Assembly (NCBI GenBank): GCA_949752735.1
Contig: OX457038.1
Location: 65,970,182-66,034,181, forward strand
Direction of reading: 5' to 3'
Length of the DNA stretch: 64,000 nucleotides
Source of the DNA: Lumbricus terrestris
Lineage: Eukaryota; Annelida; Clitellata; Crassiclitellata; Lumbricidae
The notes under the pieces are model-generated. The model had not been told where the DNA came from. It was given only the letters and a program-made list of their open reading frames with translations, and did not search any database. The translations under genes were made by a program, and so were the position numbers. Positions 47,832 through 58,760 of this stretch are shown here, piece by piece (the first letter of the stretch is position 1; every line of letters starts with the position of its first letter).

Positions 47832-50786
47832 CGCGACTATACTTGCGGAGGGTTCACGTGGTCTCCCTTCACCGTCGCAATGCATTCATCCACCAGCAAG
47901 GACCGGCCAAGCAGCGCCTCCTGCTGCCGGACCATCGCTTCAGGGAAGTCCAGCTTCCTCGAACGCAACAACAACAACAATGACATTCTCTCGTCGACCG
48001 CTTTTCATTCCAGTCTGAAGCACGACTCGACTCGAGTTCCACAGAAAGATTCCGGAAAGGTTGACTCGCTGCCGCCGTCTGGTAGCGCAAGAAGTGCGAT
48101 GAAGAACAGCGCCGTAAGAGTGGGAATTGAGATGAGAGAAAAGACTACAGGTAGACAAGAGCAGCGTAGCGTTCTTTCGTCAAGCCTTGAGATCAAACTG
48201 ACTGGTCCGTTGGTAAATACAGACTCGGGCAGAAGGGTTTCTTCAGGGGTTGAGATGATGAGTCGGTTTGCTCCGAGGCCTTACCGCCCGGTCAGTGCGG
48301 ACTCGAAGGTCGTCCGTACGCGTTCGCAATCGGTCGAGGTCCACACTTTGTCCGGATCCAGGTCTGGATTGAGCGCAGGAGTCATTGAAGGTCAGTCCGG
48401 TCCACGTGGAAGGCTGGGCGTCGTAGCGGATGATAGTAAGGTGGGACAACTGGCACGGAATTTCAGCCCGGCGCCTTCTATAAGGGAACCGATAAAAACT
48501 AACGTAACATTGTCTTCAAATAAATCGCCTGTCTCCAAAGTGTCATCCAGCAGCAGTGGTGCGTCAACAGCAGCCACTGCTGTGTTGGTAACCAGACAAA
48601 ATAAAGACGTTCCGCTAGCAAATAACCTGATGCAGAATACCAGTTCTTTACACCACGGATCACAGGTGAAAGGTGAAAGCCTCGTGAAGTCAAACGGAAA
48701 AGTTCCGACGGCCACACCACCGACGATGAATTCTGTTAACTGTGGCAGAACAGCAACAGCGGGCATTTCTCTGGCGTCTGGTCCAAAGTCTTCTGATGTG
48801 ACAACATCGTCTTCCACGAAACCAGGTGGTCTTCCCACGGGCTCTGTTCCTCCTCGTCAGTCACACCATCTGCCTCCACAGCAAACCAATTCACAAACCG
48901 TGACCATGTCCGTGTCTTTGAAAGCAACTGCAGCCTCTTCGCTTCCTCCTTCAAAGGTGACCAATGACAAGAAAGCATCATCTTCATCATCATCACCAGC
49001 GTCGGCAATTTCCAGTGGAGCATTTAGTACCATTCCACCAAGCGCTACCACCACCACTAGGTCTTTAGGTGACACAACCAGAACCACCACGGTTCATTCA
49101 TCTCCTGCAGTTTCCAGCAAAGAATCGCCATCTTCCGGACAGACCATGAAACCCAGCGATGCGCTTCTCAAGGGCCATCATCGAGACGCATCTCTGGTGC
49201 CCAGTGAAATCCCCACGAAGCCAAGCACGTCTTCAAACGACAGAAGCGGCACTTCATCATCAACAGGTGGTAGCACCATCAAGCACCGGGCTGTCATCAA
49301 ATCCGGTCCAGAGTCCTTGCTCTTCCCCACCAGTTGTCCAGGTCCCACAATGGCATCATCGCAGAAGTTGCCCAAAGACAGCATTTCAACCGTGCGAGAC
49401 AATTCGAACGGATCAGGTAATAAGACCGTGATAGATGGAGCCACCGTGAAGACATCTGCGGCCTTAGAGAACACAATCGTCTCAGCCTCTCGTCTCGCAT
49501 CTTCGCTTTCTTCCACAGCTTCCGCAGCGTCGATCAATTCATCGAATTCTCCATCATCGAATAAATCGAAGCAGAGTGCAGATGAGACCAGCCATTCGCT
49601 ATCGTCACCACCTTCATCAACCCAAAGCAACAGTTCATCTTCCAAATCCTCATTGTCCTCATCTCCTAGCAACACAGTTCTCAACAACGTCGCAAGCTCT
49701 ACGCCGACCGCCGCAAGTCCCAACGGTTGCGAATACGAACCAGAGTCTCCGGTATCGCCAACCGACTCTCTCATCGTCATCGACTCCCCGGTTTCTCTTC
49801 CCACGGACCCTCAGCGCAAGCTGAACGCACCGACCGGTCTGCGACTATCTACGAAGATCGACACGTCGAACGACTCGGTGAGCAGCGCGCTCTCGGTGCT
49901 CATGAAGCGTCAGTCGGTGTCCGGTAGCATGGTCCCCGCGAGTCCAAAGTGCTCTTACCGCTACGGATCAAGGGGCGCGATCTCGAGCATCTACCAGAAC
50001 AAGCTCGGGTCGGGCGCGTCGAGTCAGTACAACAAGAACATGACCGACCTCTACGGGGATTTCTTCCGCAACATGAAGGACTGTCGGTCGGTGGTGAAGG
50101 ATGCGGGTAGCGACGCTCCATCGCTGGAAGCAAGGTCGCAGCCGGATCAGGCATCAATGTTGAAAACGTTTCCGGTGGGACCAGACTCCGTGAAAACCTT
50201 TGAGGTGAAGCCTACCACCCGGGACGACTCCAGTCTACCGGTTGCCCATAGCGACCAGGTTTCGCTGAATCTCTACCTGTGTCCAACGTCGTCGGAGCGG
50301 CGCAGTCGGTGCAATGCGCCGCAGCCGATTCGTCGGGTACTGTCATGTGACAGCGCCGCGTCTACGTCATCATCGTCATCATCGTCGTCGTCATCACAGG
50401 TCAGAGGTCGCAGTCCGTCGCTTGCCGCATCGTCGGAGACAAGGCGGCTGTTCTTCGAGGGTGCTTCATCTGAGGTGGTAAAACCGGATGATGTGGTGCA
50501 GCTGAACGGTGTGGTTGATCGGAGTCCATCTCCAGGTTCAGCTTACGATCCTCCGTTGGGTGGACAGACGTCGTTCATCGATGATCCTGGTGCGGATATT
50601 TGTGCTGCGGAGGCTGGTGGTGGTGGTGGTGGTGGTGGTGTGGCTGGGCTTGGAGTGGTGACTGTAAGGGAGGCGACGAAGAGGAGAAGCAAGCGCAAGC
50701 AGAGAGTCAGCTTTGAGCCGGTCTCGCTTCTGCTGAACGCGGCTCTCGAAGGAGAACTCGACTTAGTGAAAATAACCATTCCGAAG
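47832..50786 (+). CDS. PPP1R13B/TP53BP2-like: ASPP-like large exon (Ser-rich region, RVSF motif, first ankyrin helix)
   Basis: A pyrimidine-rich tract (GCTGTCCCTCTATTCTTTTAAG) gives an acceptor at 47831 and opens a frame of 985 codons. The donor CCGAAG|GTAAGG is at 50786, phase 0. The first in-frame ATG is 47880 (MHSSTSKDRPSSASC). The region is rich in Ser, Thr and Pro. A better-ordered block (SPVSPTDSLIVIDSPVSLP, ALSVLMKRQSVSG, GAISSIYQNKLG, MTDLYGDFFRNMKD) lies at about residues 640-760. Later come poly-Ser and a Gly8 run, then basic KRRSKRKQ before RVSF (50703-50714) and EPVSLLLNAALEGELDL. Minus-strand frames over this exon are shadows. Confidence 0.93.
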
Positions 50787-51710
50787 GTAAGGTCCTCATT
50801 CAGAATGGATTCTATTATTACTACTATTACTGGAATGATTTCAATGCATGTTGTGAATGTTTTCTGTGTGCATGCCAGCAAGTACGTGTAGTTCTTTAAG
50901 GCAGTTCAGTTAAGGTACCATCAGTCCTAAGGTCCAAAAATTTATAAGGCTTCTCATTGTCCTCATGGAGTATAGCTATTCAATGATGTTCTCACCCTAA
51001 TTAGTCCAGCCAGTAACAAATGGTTTTCAATCACAGAGCAGATGAGGGAGATACCTCAGCCAAGATCTTGGATCATGCAGAAGGCGAAGATCATTCAAAG
51101 AGAAGGACCCCGCAACCACCATGAACTACTACGGACAACCTTTTGTCTCAACGCAGCGCTCGTGAATAAGCTGGTGCCCCGCGCTTGGCTTTCGAATAGC
51201 GCTTTAGAAATTTGGAGATTAGGATTACGATTGCGAGGAATTGTCCGGTCACTTGTATAAAGCATTATCTTAGCCTCTGAACATGTGCTTGGTTTGCCAG
51301 TCCTCTACCCTGCCGTCTTGTCTTCCCACTGATGGTCAGTGGGAAGACATGTCAAGGCTCGCAAAAGGGCAGAAGGCTACTGAAACGGAAATCACGTTTC
51401 CGCCCCTTAAACCGTCAGCCTCTGACTGTTAAGCACTATAACCATTTTAACATCCTGCAAAGCACAGATTGGTCTATGCTTAATGTTGCTGCTGTTATTA
51501 TTGTGAGGGCAAAGATTTCGTTGTTTAGGACATGATCCATGCTGACCTTGTCTTAGATACCACACTTTTTTTTACCCGTTTCTAACTTCACGTGTAACAT
51601 ACACAGTCACACACACACACACACGCACACACACACACACATACTTGAATACACACACTCACATGCACACGCACACACACGCACACATGCACACACAAGA
51701 ACCATCTAAT

Positions 51711-51784
<74 letters not shown>

Positions 51785-54566
51785 ACCTTGAAATGCATAT
51801 ATATATATATATATATATATATAGATGCGAGTGCATATAATATAAGCCATACGCGACACGCACTGGTACTGGTTGCCTGTTGTTGTGTTTTTACCTTCGT
51901 TTGTTGAACAGTGGAAAGCTATGGCTTCCTGCATCCTTTTCCACTTTAATCCCGTCTACTCCACCCACGGGAATCATTTATTAGGACTTGTCGCCGAATA
52001 GTCTCCCTCCCACCCTCCCTCCCAGACCAATTTGGCTAACAACGTCGTTTTTTTTCCCTCAGAATAGTCGCTGAACATGGCTTGGCTTTTAACTCTACGT
52101 CCGGCTTTATCTGTCTCGTGCCTCGTTCTTTGCCTTTTTCAGTCCTGTTTTCTTTCTGTTTTCCTTCTTCGTTCATTCAGTCCATCAGTCAGTCAGTCAA
52201 TAAGTCAATCAGTAAGTAATTAAGTAAGTCAGTCAGTCAGTCAATCAGTCAGTCAGTCAGTAAGTAAATCAGTTAGTCAGTCAGTCAGTCAGTCAGTCAG
52301 TCAGTCAGTAGATCAGTCAGTCAGTCAGTCAGTTAGTAAGTCAGTCAGTAAAGCAGTTAGTCAATAAGTCAGTCAGTCAATCCGTTGGTAAATCAATCAG
52401 TTAGTCAATCAATTAGTCATTCAGTATAATTACTGGGTGTTTCGCTCTGTTTATTTACTTGCCTACAACTCTACATTTCTGTTTTTTGTTCCTTTGAAAT
52501 AAGATATTGCTCTGAAGTTAAAGTTTCTTAGAATTTCTTTCTGTGTGATTTTGACTCTGTCTGTCTGTCTGTCTCTCTCTCTGCCATTCCCTGTTTAAAA
52601 ATATTGTTTTTCTTTCATTCATGCATTCTTTTGATATGCTCCATTAATACATCTAACTAGATTACTGTTTTCGCTGTTCCCCTCCTTCCTTTTCCCCCCT
52701 TAATTCTTTCTTCTTTATTTCTGTTTGCATTTGTTTAATTGATTTTATCTGTCAGTAATTCAGAGAGAGACAGAGAGGCAGACAAAGACAGACAGATTCA
52801 GACAAACAAAGACACAAATAATCAAAAGAAAGAGGGATGTATGAAGTAGAGACTAATACTTTTAGCCCTGTCTGTCTGTCTCTGTCTGTGTCTCTCTTCT
52901 GTTCTGTATCTCTGAGATAGTGCCTTTCTATATATTGTATTCTTAATCTCTGTCTGTCTTTATCTGTCTAAATCTGTCTGTCTCTGTCCGTCTTTCCGTC
53001 ACTCTGCCTTTCTGTCTGTCTATCTTTCCATCACTCTGCCTTTCTGTCTGTCTGTCTCTGTCTGTGTCTCTCTTCTGTTCTGTATCTCTGAGATAGTGCC
53101 TTTCTATATATTGTATTCTTAATCTCTGTCTGTCTTTATCTGTCTAAATCTGTCTGTCTCTGTCCGTCTTTCCGTCACTCTGCCTTTCTGTCTGTCTATC
53201 TTTCCATCACTCTGCCTTTCTGTCTGTCTGTCTCTGTCTGTGTCTCTCTTCTGTTCTGTATCTCTGAGATAGTGCCTTTCTATATATTGTATTCTTAATC
53301 TCTGTCTGTCTTTATCTGTCTAAATCTGTCTGTCTCTGTCCGTCTTTCCGTCACTCTGCCTTTCTGTCTGTCTGTCTTTCCATCACTCTGCCTATCTGTA
53401 TGTCTGTTTGTCTGTTCTTTGTCTGTCTGTCTGTCTCTTTCTCTCTGTCTCTCTGTTCTATTGGTCCAACATCCTGTTTCCCATGGCAAATGGTATATTT
53501 CTGTCTGTCCGTCTGTCTCTGTATCTCTTTCCGTACTCCAACTCTCATATCTCTCCTCTATCTCTCTGCAAGTGCAACAGCATGGATGCTGTAGAGATGA
53601 ATGGTTGTTCTGTTATCATATGACGATGATGATGATGAGGTGAGAGATGCGATGGTGTCTAACGAGAGTGGAGTGACCGCGCTACACAACTCTGTCTTCA
53701 GTGGACATCATGACGTCTGTCGATTCCTCATCGACTATGGATGCACAGTCAACATCACCGACGCTGACGGATGGTATACGCATGTCAACCTACGACATCA
53801 TCATCGTCGTCGTCGTCGTCATCATCGTCGTCAACACCATCATCACCATTGTCATTGTCATCATCGTCATCATCATCATCATCGTCGTCGTCGTCAACGC
53901 TATCATCATCATAGGCGTAGGGGACATTTCGGCAGTGGGGGGGGCAAAGATTTGACTTTTGTCCGAAAAATAAACTTTGCAAATTTTGCGAGTTTGTACA
54001 TTTTTCTTTGGCCTAATTTTCTGACGACCTTTTTTTTCTTAGTCATCTCGTACGAATTGTCAAAAAATATAGCTCTCTTACCCCTGTGTGCCCGAAAAAA
54101 TTCTCCTGCGCTGTTTTGCCCCCAAAAAGGTCGAAAAAAAGTTTTTCCGTCCATGCCTGTTTTGCCCAAAAAACACATTTACCCGAAATTTGGGGGAGGG
54201 GGCATTTGCCCCTCTGGGCCCCCGCCTCCTACGCCTATGATCATCATCATCACCATTGTCATTGTCATTATCGTAATCACCATCATCGCCATCATGATTT
54301 ATCATTGTCGATTTGTCGTCGTCATCATTACTTCATCATCATTGTCATAAGCTCATTCTCCTGTTCCTTCCTTTTCATATGCCTCATCATCTTTTTACAT
54401 ATTCTCCTCCTTCTTGTTCCCCCTCAATTTTTATCTTCCTTCTTTTCCATTTGTTTTTCTTCCTGCTTCCTACTTCTATTTGTTTTAATTAATCTCACAG
54501 CTTCTCTTCTTCCTTTTTCTCATCCTCTCCTCCTCCACTTCCTCCTCCTCCTTTTCTTCCTCTTCC

Positions 54567-54607
<41 letters not shown>

Positions 54608-57600
54608 CTCCTCCTCCCCCTCGTCCTCCTCCTCCCCTCCTCCTCCTCCTCTTCCTCCTCCTCCTCCTCCTCCTCCTCCTCCTCCTCCTCCTCCTCCTCC
54701 TCCTCCTCCTCCTCCTCCTTCTCCTCCTCCTCGGTCCCTGCGACATGTCTTCCAGCACTGTTCTTACACCGCTGCTGTTGTTACTGCCAGGACACCGTTG
54801 CACTGCGCCGCGTCGTGCAACAACGTTGAGATGGTGAAGCTGTTGGTTCAGAACGGCGCTTGTCTCTTTGCAATGACGTTTAACGACCGACAGATACCAG
54901 TGGAGAAGTGCAATCGGCAGCTAGGAGGCTATGACGACTGCAACAAATACCTTTCCGGTGAGAAAATAATCCAGTTTTTTAAATTCAGATTATGGATAAC
55001 TTCATATCCTCTGTGACCTCGGCCAAGTCTGCCTGATGAAATTTATTCCAAGAATGTTGTTTGAAAACATGTACTAACAAACTCAACCATAAGTACTAGG
55101 TACAATTTTGTTAATGCACACCTACAGCGTTTTACCATTCATTTTTTGGGTTGACTCACTGAAAATGATACATAGTTTGTTCTGTCTGAAGTTCCTTGGT
55201 GAAAATTTGGCTATTGTACGTAAACATGAGTTGCCCGAGACCTAATAAAATCACTTTTTTAAAAACGTGTTGTTGCTTTACGTTTTTGACTTGTCAAAAA
55301 AGTGGGTGGACTCGCTAAAAGTGATATAACTTTTGTTCTGTTTGAAATCTTTTGGTGAAATTTGTCCACTGTACGTAATAATGAATTGCCTTTAGAATGT
55401 CATTTAGAAATTCTTGTTTATGACAAAGATTTTGGCAAAAAACCTTTGGGGGATATCTTTTATAGCCAACCCTGTATATCGAGCTTTCTTGGTGGTGGGA
55501 CTTTTGGAGCTTTGTCTCTTACACGGGCCTTCTTTCCTATGTTCTATTCTCAGCCTATGACCGTGTCTAGCTGATCTAAAGTTGGGAGTGCCTCTGAGTA
55601 GTTTTCGTGAAGGTGCACCATATGAATGAATGAATAAATATGTGCTTTCAACTGACATGGAATTTGGCGCAGCGGTAATCCTGAAACATTTTTTTTCAGA
55701 ATTAAAATCTGCTGCCTTTGAAAGTAGGTGATTTAGCTGAAGAAAGTCCTTCTGAGTGGAAAGAAATTAATTTCGTTTGATATGGATTGCAAATGTCATT
55801 TGAGCCAAGATTTTTACGGAACCTATACATCTAGCTCCATGGCTGTAGACCTATTCTGGCCTTGAAGTTCTCTCTGTCTTAGATTCCATGTCTAGAAAAA
55901 GCAGCACTAGTGTAGTGAAAACTGTCGTGTGCAACAACAGTGTGTCAGTTGAGCAGAATTACTGTTGCCAGTTGACCACAAATTTTCATCTGCTACTTCC
56001 ACTTGCACCAAAAACATACCATTTTCTGTTCCGTGTCGCCTCAGGCGTTTGTGTACACTGTACACTCCGGTCAATGCTCGGATATGTTCCAGAGTTTACA
56101 TCGGCAACATGAGCTCCGTGGGTTCAGATCCTCTTGCACCTTCCACTTACAGTCGATCTTAAATGCTGCTGGTTATCTATCTGTCTGTCTGTCTATCTAT
56201 ATATCTATCTATCTATCGATCCATCCATCCATCCATCCATCTACATGCATACATGGATACTACATGCATGCAATGCCATGCATACGTATACATTCAAATG
56301 TATCATGTATGTGTACAAGCGACATGGTGGCATACTCATATGCATACATTCATCATGCATTAATATGAACATATTATTTATACAGACTTTTGCAAACATT
56401 CATGCACACACATATTTTTTTCCTCAACCAAAACAACAAACAAACATGATACAATTATGGCATTGAATAATACATTAACATAAGTTGGTGAAGAAGGGGA
56501 GACCCAGAAGGGATGGAAAAAATTACATGCATACATGCATGCATAATTACATACTACGTGTTTCAGTGCTCGGACTTTATTACTTGTACGTGGAGATTTA
56601 TATCTTCGGCGTGCACTCGTCGTAACCATCACGTTTGATGGCTTCGCAAAGGCGCTATATAAATGCTTTAATATAATATATATCTACGTGCACGCATGGC
56701 AAGCAGTGCTTCTCGATTCGCCGATCTGCGTGTCGTGGCTGCCACGCTTCGCCTGTCTCGGTCGAATGATGAAATGGAAACATTAACGTTGTTATTTGAT
56801 TTCGTCATTGATAATCGCCCTTTGGCCTGACGCCGCCGCTTCAAATTATTAATGCAGCCCAGCAGTATGCACATTGCACAGCATCGTCATCAGCTGTGAT
56901 AGAATAAAACGCGGCGACGGGACGGAGGAGGATGGGACGCTTCATGGCGCTGCAGATGAGGGGATATTGATTGCATTTGTTTGGCGCCACTGTCCTGTTT
57001 GCATTTATCAATTCGGTGTCCTGGATTGGATTCCCGGAGGGTGGGTTTATGTGGAAATGGGGACATGAGGTGGCTCGTATGTATACATGTATATATTCAT
57101 ACAATGTCATACGTATAGACACACATGTATGTGCATATGCATAATGGATATATCATGTATTATGCATACACATACACACGATGATTTATAATTATATATA
57201 TATATATATATATATGCATATATATATATATACATGCACATAAATTCATACGCTCATATACATACCTCATCCTTACATTACATGGATTATTATGTACATA
57301 CAGACGCATACCTACTTACATGTATACATACAAACGCATACTTACATAGTTGCATACATACAAACACATACTTGCTTATTTGCATACATACAAAACATAC
57401 TTACTTACATGCATACATACAAACACATACTTACTTACATGCATACATACAAACACCTACTTACTTACATGCATACATACAAACACATACTTACTTACAT
57501 GCATACATACCTACAATTAAGAAATGTGGATCGTGTAAGCCTAAGGAAATGCCTTTAAAGATTATTGACTTGTTATTTTCGAAGTATGGCTGATGCTATG

Positions 57601-58489
57601 CATGTAGTGATTGCTCGAGAGGATCATTTGCTAAAAACTGATTTGTTAAGAATGACAAAATAACTTGACTCATCTGACCTTGCATTGCATTAAATTACCT
57701 TGAGTAGTGAAATGACTGTATCTTCTACCTCACCCACGTGACCGGGTGACGTCATACCTCACCACTAATGTCTCGCCTCTTCTTGTTGTGTGTGCCTCTT
57801 ACCCTATTTTTGTGTTCCTATATCTTCGCTTGCCTTATTTTGTCTTGCCTTCTTTGCATTCCATTACATTGCTTCATCTAACTGGGACTAACCTCCTCTT
57901 CCCTTCTTCACCCTAAGCTTCCCTTACCTCACCTTCATTTACCCATTTTGATTTACTCATTTTGATTTACCCATTTTCATTTACCCATTTTCATTTACCC
58001 ATTTTCATTTACCCATTTTCATTTACCCATTTTCATTTACCCATTTTCATTTACCCATTTTCATTTACCCATTTTCATTTACCCATTTTCATTTACCCAT
58101 TTTCATTTATCCATTTTCATTTACCCATTTTTATTTACCCATTTTCATTTACCCATTTTTATTTACCCATTTTCATTTTCCCATTGATGATGTCCGCTCT
58201 TTTTCTTCGTGTCTTACCAACCGTTTGTTGTTTTCATGTTGCCGCAACAGAGCAGAGCCAGGCGATCGGTGTTGCCAATGGTGGCGTTGTCTATGCAACA
58301 TCCGACTACAATGCAACAGGAACCGATGAACTGTCATTCCGTGAAACCGACCAACTGCGAGTCGTTCGCAAGGGAGATGATGCAGAGATGGAGTGGTGGT
58401 GGGCGAAACCGGTCAACCAACCAACGACGACGAAACAAGGATACGTCCCTCGCAACTATCTCTCGGTAAACGTCAACGATTCTTTTTAA
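47832..58489 (+). CDS. PPP1R13B/TP53BP2-like: ASPP-family protein (PPP1R13-like), C-terminal four exons; introns included in span
   Basis: Exons 47832-50786, 53640-53773, 54791-54957 and 58251-58489 join in frame into 1164 residues and a stop. The order is the ASPP signature: a long Ser/Pro/Thr-rich region, the PP1-docking motif RVSF (about residue 958), ankyrin repeats (LLLNAALEGELDLV; ESGVTALHNSVFSGHHDVCR; DGWTPLHCAASCNNVEMVKL), then an SH3 domain with EMEWWWAK and GYVPRN. Known of the family: ankyrin plus SH3 bind p53-family proteins and other partners, and RVxF recruits protein phosphatase 1; ASPP proteins act in apoptosis and cell polarity. That this protein does the same is inference. 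The N-terminal ubiquitin-like and coiled-coil segments of ASPP1/2 were not found upstream, so the model is 5'-incomplete or a short isoform. Vertebrate ASPP1/2 are about 1090-1130 residues, so the central region here is long. Confidence 0.93.
50703..50714 (+). other. RVSF protein phosphatase 1 docking motif
   Basis: Four codons, R-V-S-F, preceded by a basic stretch and directly followed by the first ankyrin helix. ASPP1/2 carry RVRF/RVKF at the same place, while iASPP has the degenerate RARF. This sequence retains the canonical V and F. Confidence 0.85.
50787..51714. other. ASPP-like intron, unique part with a repeat copy
   Basis: 51149-51213 is the inverted copy of the GCACCAGCTT repeat (6947-7010, 39529-39580). 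No exon is seen. Confidence 0.45.
51715..51825. repeat. (CA)n and (TA)n microsatellites
   Basis: A pure CA run at about 51715-51781 and a TA run at about 51799-51823, in the ASPP-like intron. Degenerate CACA lies upstream from 51610. Confidence 0.95.
52180..52420. repeat. (CAGT)n-type tetranucleotide array
   Basis: CAGT, AAGT and CAAT tetramers in phase for about 240 bases. Confidence 0.95.
52868..53400. repeat. CTGT-rich array with 176-bp higher-order unit
   Basis: A complex unit containing CTCTTCTGTTCTGTATCTCT and GAGATAGTGCCTTTCTATAT repeats at 176-bp spacing (GATAG ends at 52920, 53096 and 53272), almost without change. The pyrimidine-rich plus strand lies upstream of the next ASPP-like exon. 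Confidence 0.95.
53640..53773 (+). CDS. PPP1R13B/TP53BP2-like: ASPP-like exon: ankyrin repeat
   Basis: Encodes VRDAMVSNESGVTALHNSVF, SGHHDVCRFLIDYGCTVNIT, DADG plus two bases of Trp. The donor is GATG|GTATAC. It aligns gap-free with [22 protein letters not shown] of ASPP1. The acceptor GATGATGATGAG lacks a nearby pyrimidine tract, and the exon's first bases GTGAGA themselves look like a donor. Confidence 0.93.
53790..53909. repeat. (TCA/TCG)n trinucleotide tract
   Basis: ATCATCGTCGTC repeats right after the exon. It continues at about 54240-54350 on the other side of the MITE that split it. Confidence 0.9.
53910..54239. mobile_element. hAT-like MITE 5 inside the ankyrin intron
   Basis: A 330-bp element with ends CATAGGCGTAGGGGAC and, reverse-complemented at the right, CATAGGCGTAGGAGGC. 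It is flanked by ATCATCAT on both sides (53902-53909, 54240-54247). Because it sits in an ATC repeat, the duplication alone is weak evidence, but the termini match element 3. The interior is rich in CCGAAAA/TTTTGCC, as in MITE 1. Confidence 0.82.
54360..54735. repeat. Polypyrimidine (TCC)n tract
   Basis: TTCC/TCC-rich sequence becomes nearly pure TCC at about 54650-54730, ending about 55 bases before the next ASPP-like exon. Confidence 0.95.
54791..54957 (+). CDS. PPP1R13B/TP53BP2-like: ASPP-like exon: ankyrin repeats 3-4
   Basis: Acceptor TTACTGCCAG, donor TTTCCG|GTGAGA. The first base completes the split Trp, then TPLHCAASCNNVEMVKLLVQ, NGACLFAMTFNDRQIPVEKC and NRQLGGYDDCNKYLS. It matches TPLHCAASCN...[20 protein letters not shown] of ASPP2. 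The acceptor follows a GCTGCTGTTGTTACTG stretch and the long TCC tract. Confidence 0.95.
54958..56160. other. ASPP-like intron with LINE tail
   Basis: Two similar stretches occur at about 55150-55210 and 55305-55375 (GTTCTGT(C/T)TGAAGT). A plus-strand LINE/SINE tail (GGGAGTGCCTCTGAGTAG) lies at about 55587-55604 with GAATGAATGAATAA after it, preceded by a decayed AGCTTTCTTGGTGGTGGGAC block. Confidence 0.55.
55480..55640 (+). mobile_element. CR1-like LINE 3' tail (decayed)
   Basis: The VGSASE-stop tail motif and GAATGAATGAATAA end are preserved. The upstream coding part is barely recognisable. Confidence 0.65.
56170..56245. repeat. (CTGT)n(CTAT)n(CCAT)n microsatellite
   Basis: Three adjacent tetranucleotide types. 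Confidence 0.9.
57290..57512. repeat. ~30-bp tandem repeat
   Basis: Unit CATACATACAAACACATACT plus TACTTACATG, about seven copies, more regular towards the right. Confidence 0.92.
57945..58185. repeat. 14-bp tandem repeat upstream of the SH3 exon
   Basis: About 16 near-perfect copies of CATTTACCCATTTT. It ends about 65 bases before the SH3 exon acceptor and makes that intron end strongly pyrimidine/A-rich. The frame FHLPIFIYPFSFTH across it is intronic. Confidence 0.97.
58251..58489 (+). CDS. PPP1R13B/TP53BP2-like: ASPP-like terminal exon: SH3 domain
   Basis: The acceptor is TTGCCGCAACAG. Two bases complete the split codon, then QSQAIGVANGGVVYATSDYN, ATGTDELSFRETDQLRVVRK, GDDAEMEWWWAKPVNQPTTT, KQGYVPRNYLSVNVNDSF, stop at 58487-58489. 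It aligns gap-free with the linker and SH3 of ASPP2 up to WWWA, then carries an insert of about eight residues (PVNQPTTT) before GYVPRN. The C-terminus lacks the vertebrate LYPRIKPRQR tail. A weak donor, CTCTCG|GTAAAC at 58465, leaves open a further exon with a different end. Confidence 0.93.
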
Positions 58490-58534
58490 GCTTCTTTGTA
58501 AATGTTGATTGATTGCTTTGAAGATACTGAGCAC

Positions 58535-58760
58535 TACTTTTGCTACTACTAGTAGTGCTAGTGTTACTATATTGCTACTACTATTGTTACTGGTACAGCA
58601 ACAGCTACTACTAATGCTAATGCATTGTAATACTAGTACGATTGGCACCACGAGTGCTAAATTACTATTATTGCTACTACTACTGCCACTACCGCTCTTG
58701 CTGGGCTGCTGCTGGTGATGCTACAACTGCTCACAGCAGTACTACTACAGTTCTACCTAT
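58535..58760. repeat. Degenerate (TAC/GCT)n repeat
   Basis: CTACTACTA/GCTACTAC units, probably in the 3' UTR of the ASPP-like gene. Confidence 0.75.

Noticed and set aside
48243..50157. Numerous minus-strand frames opposite the large ASPP-like exon
   Set aside because: Shadows of a real plus-strand coding exon with low stop density.
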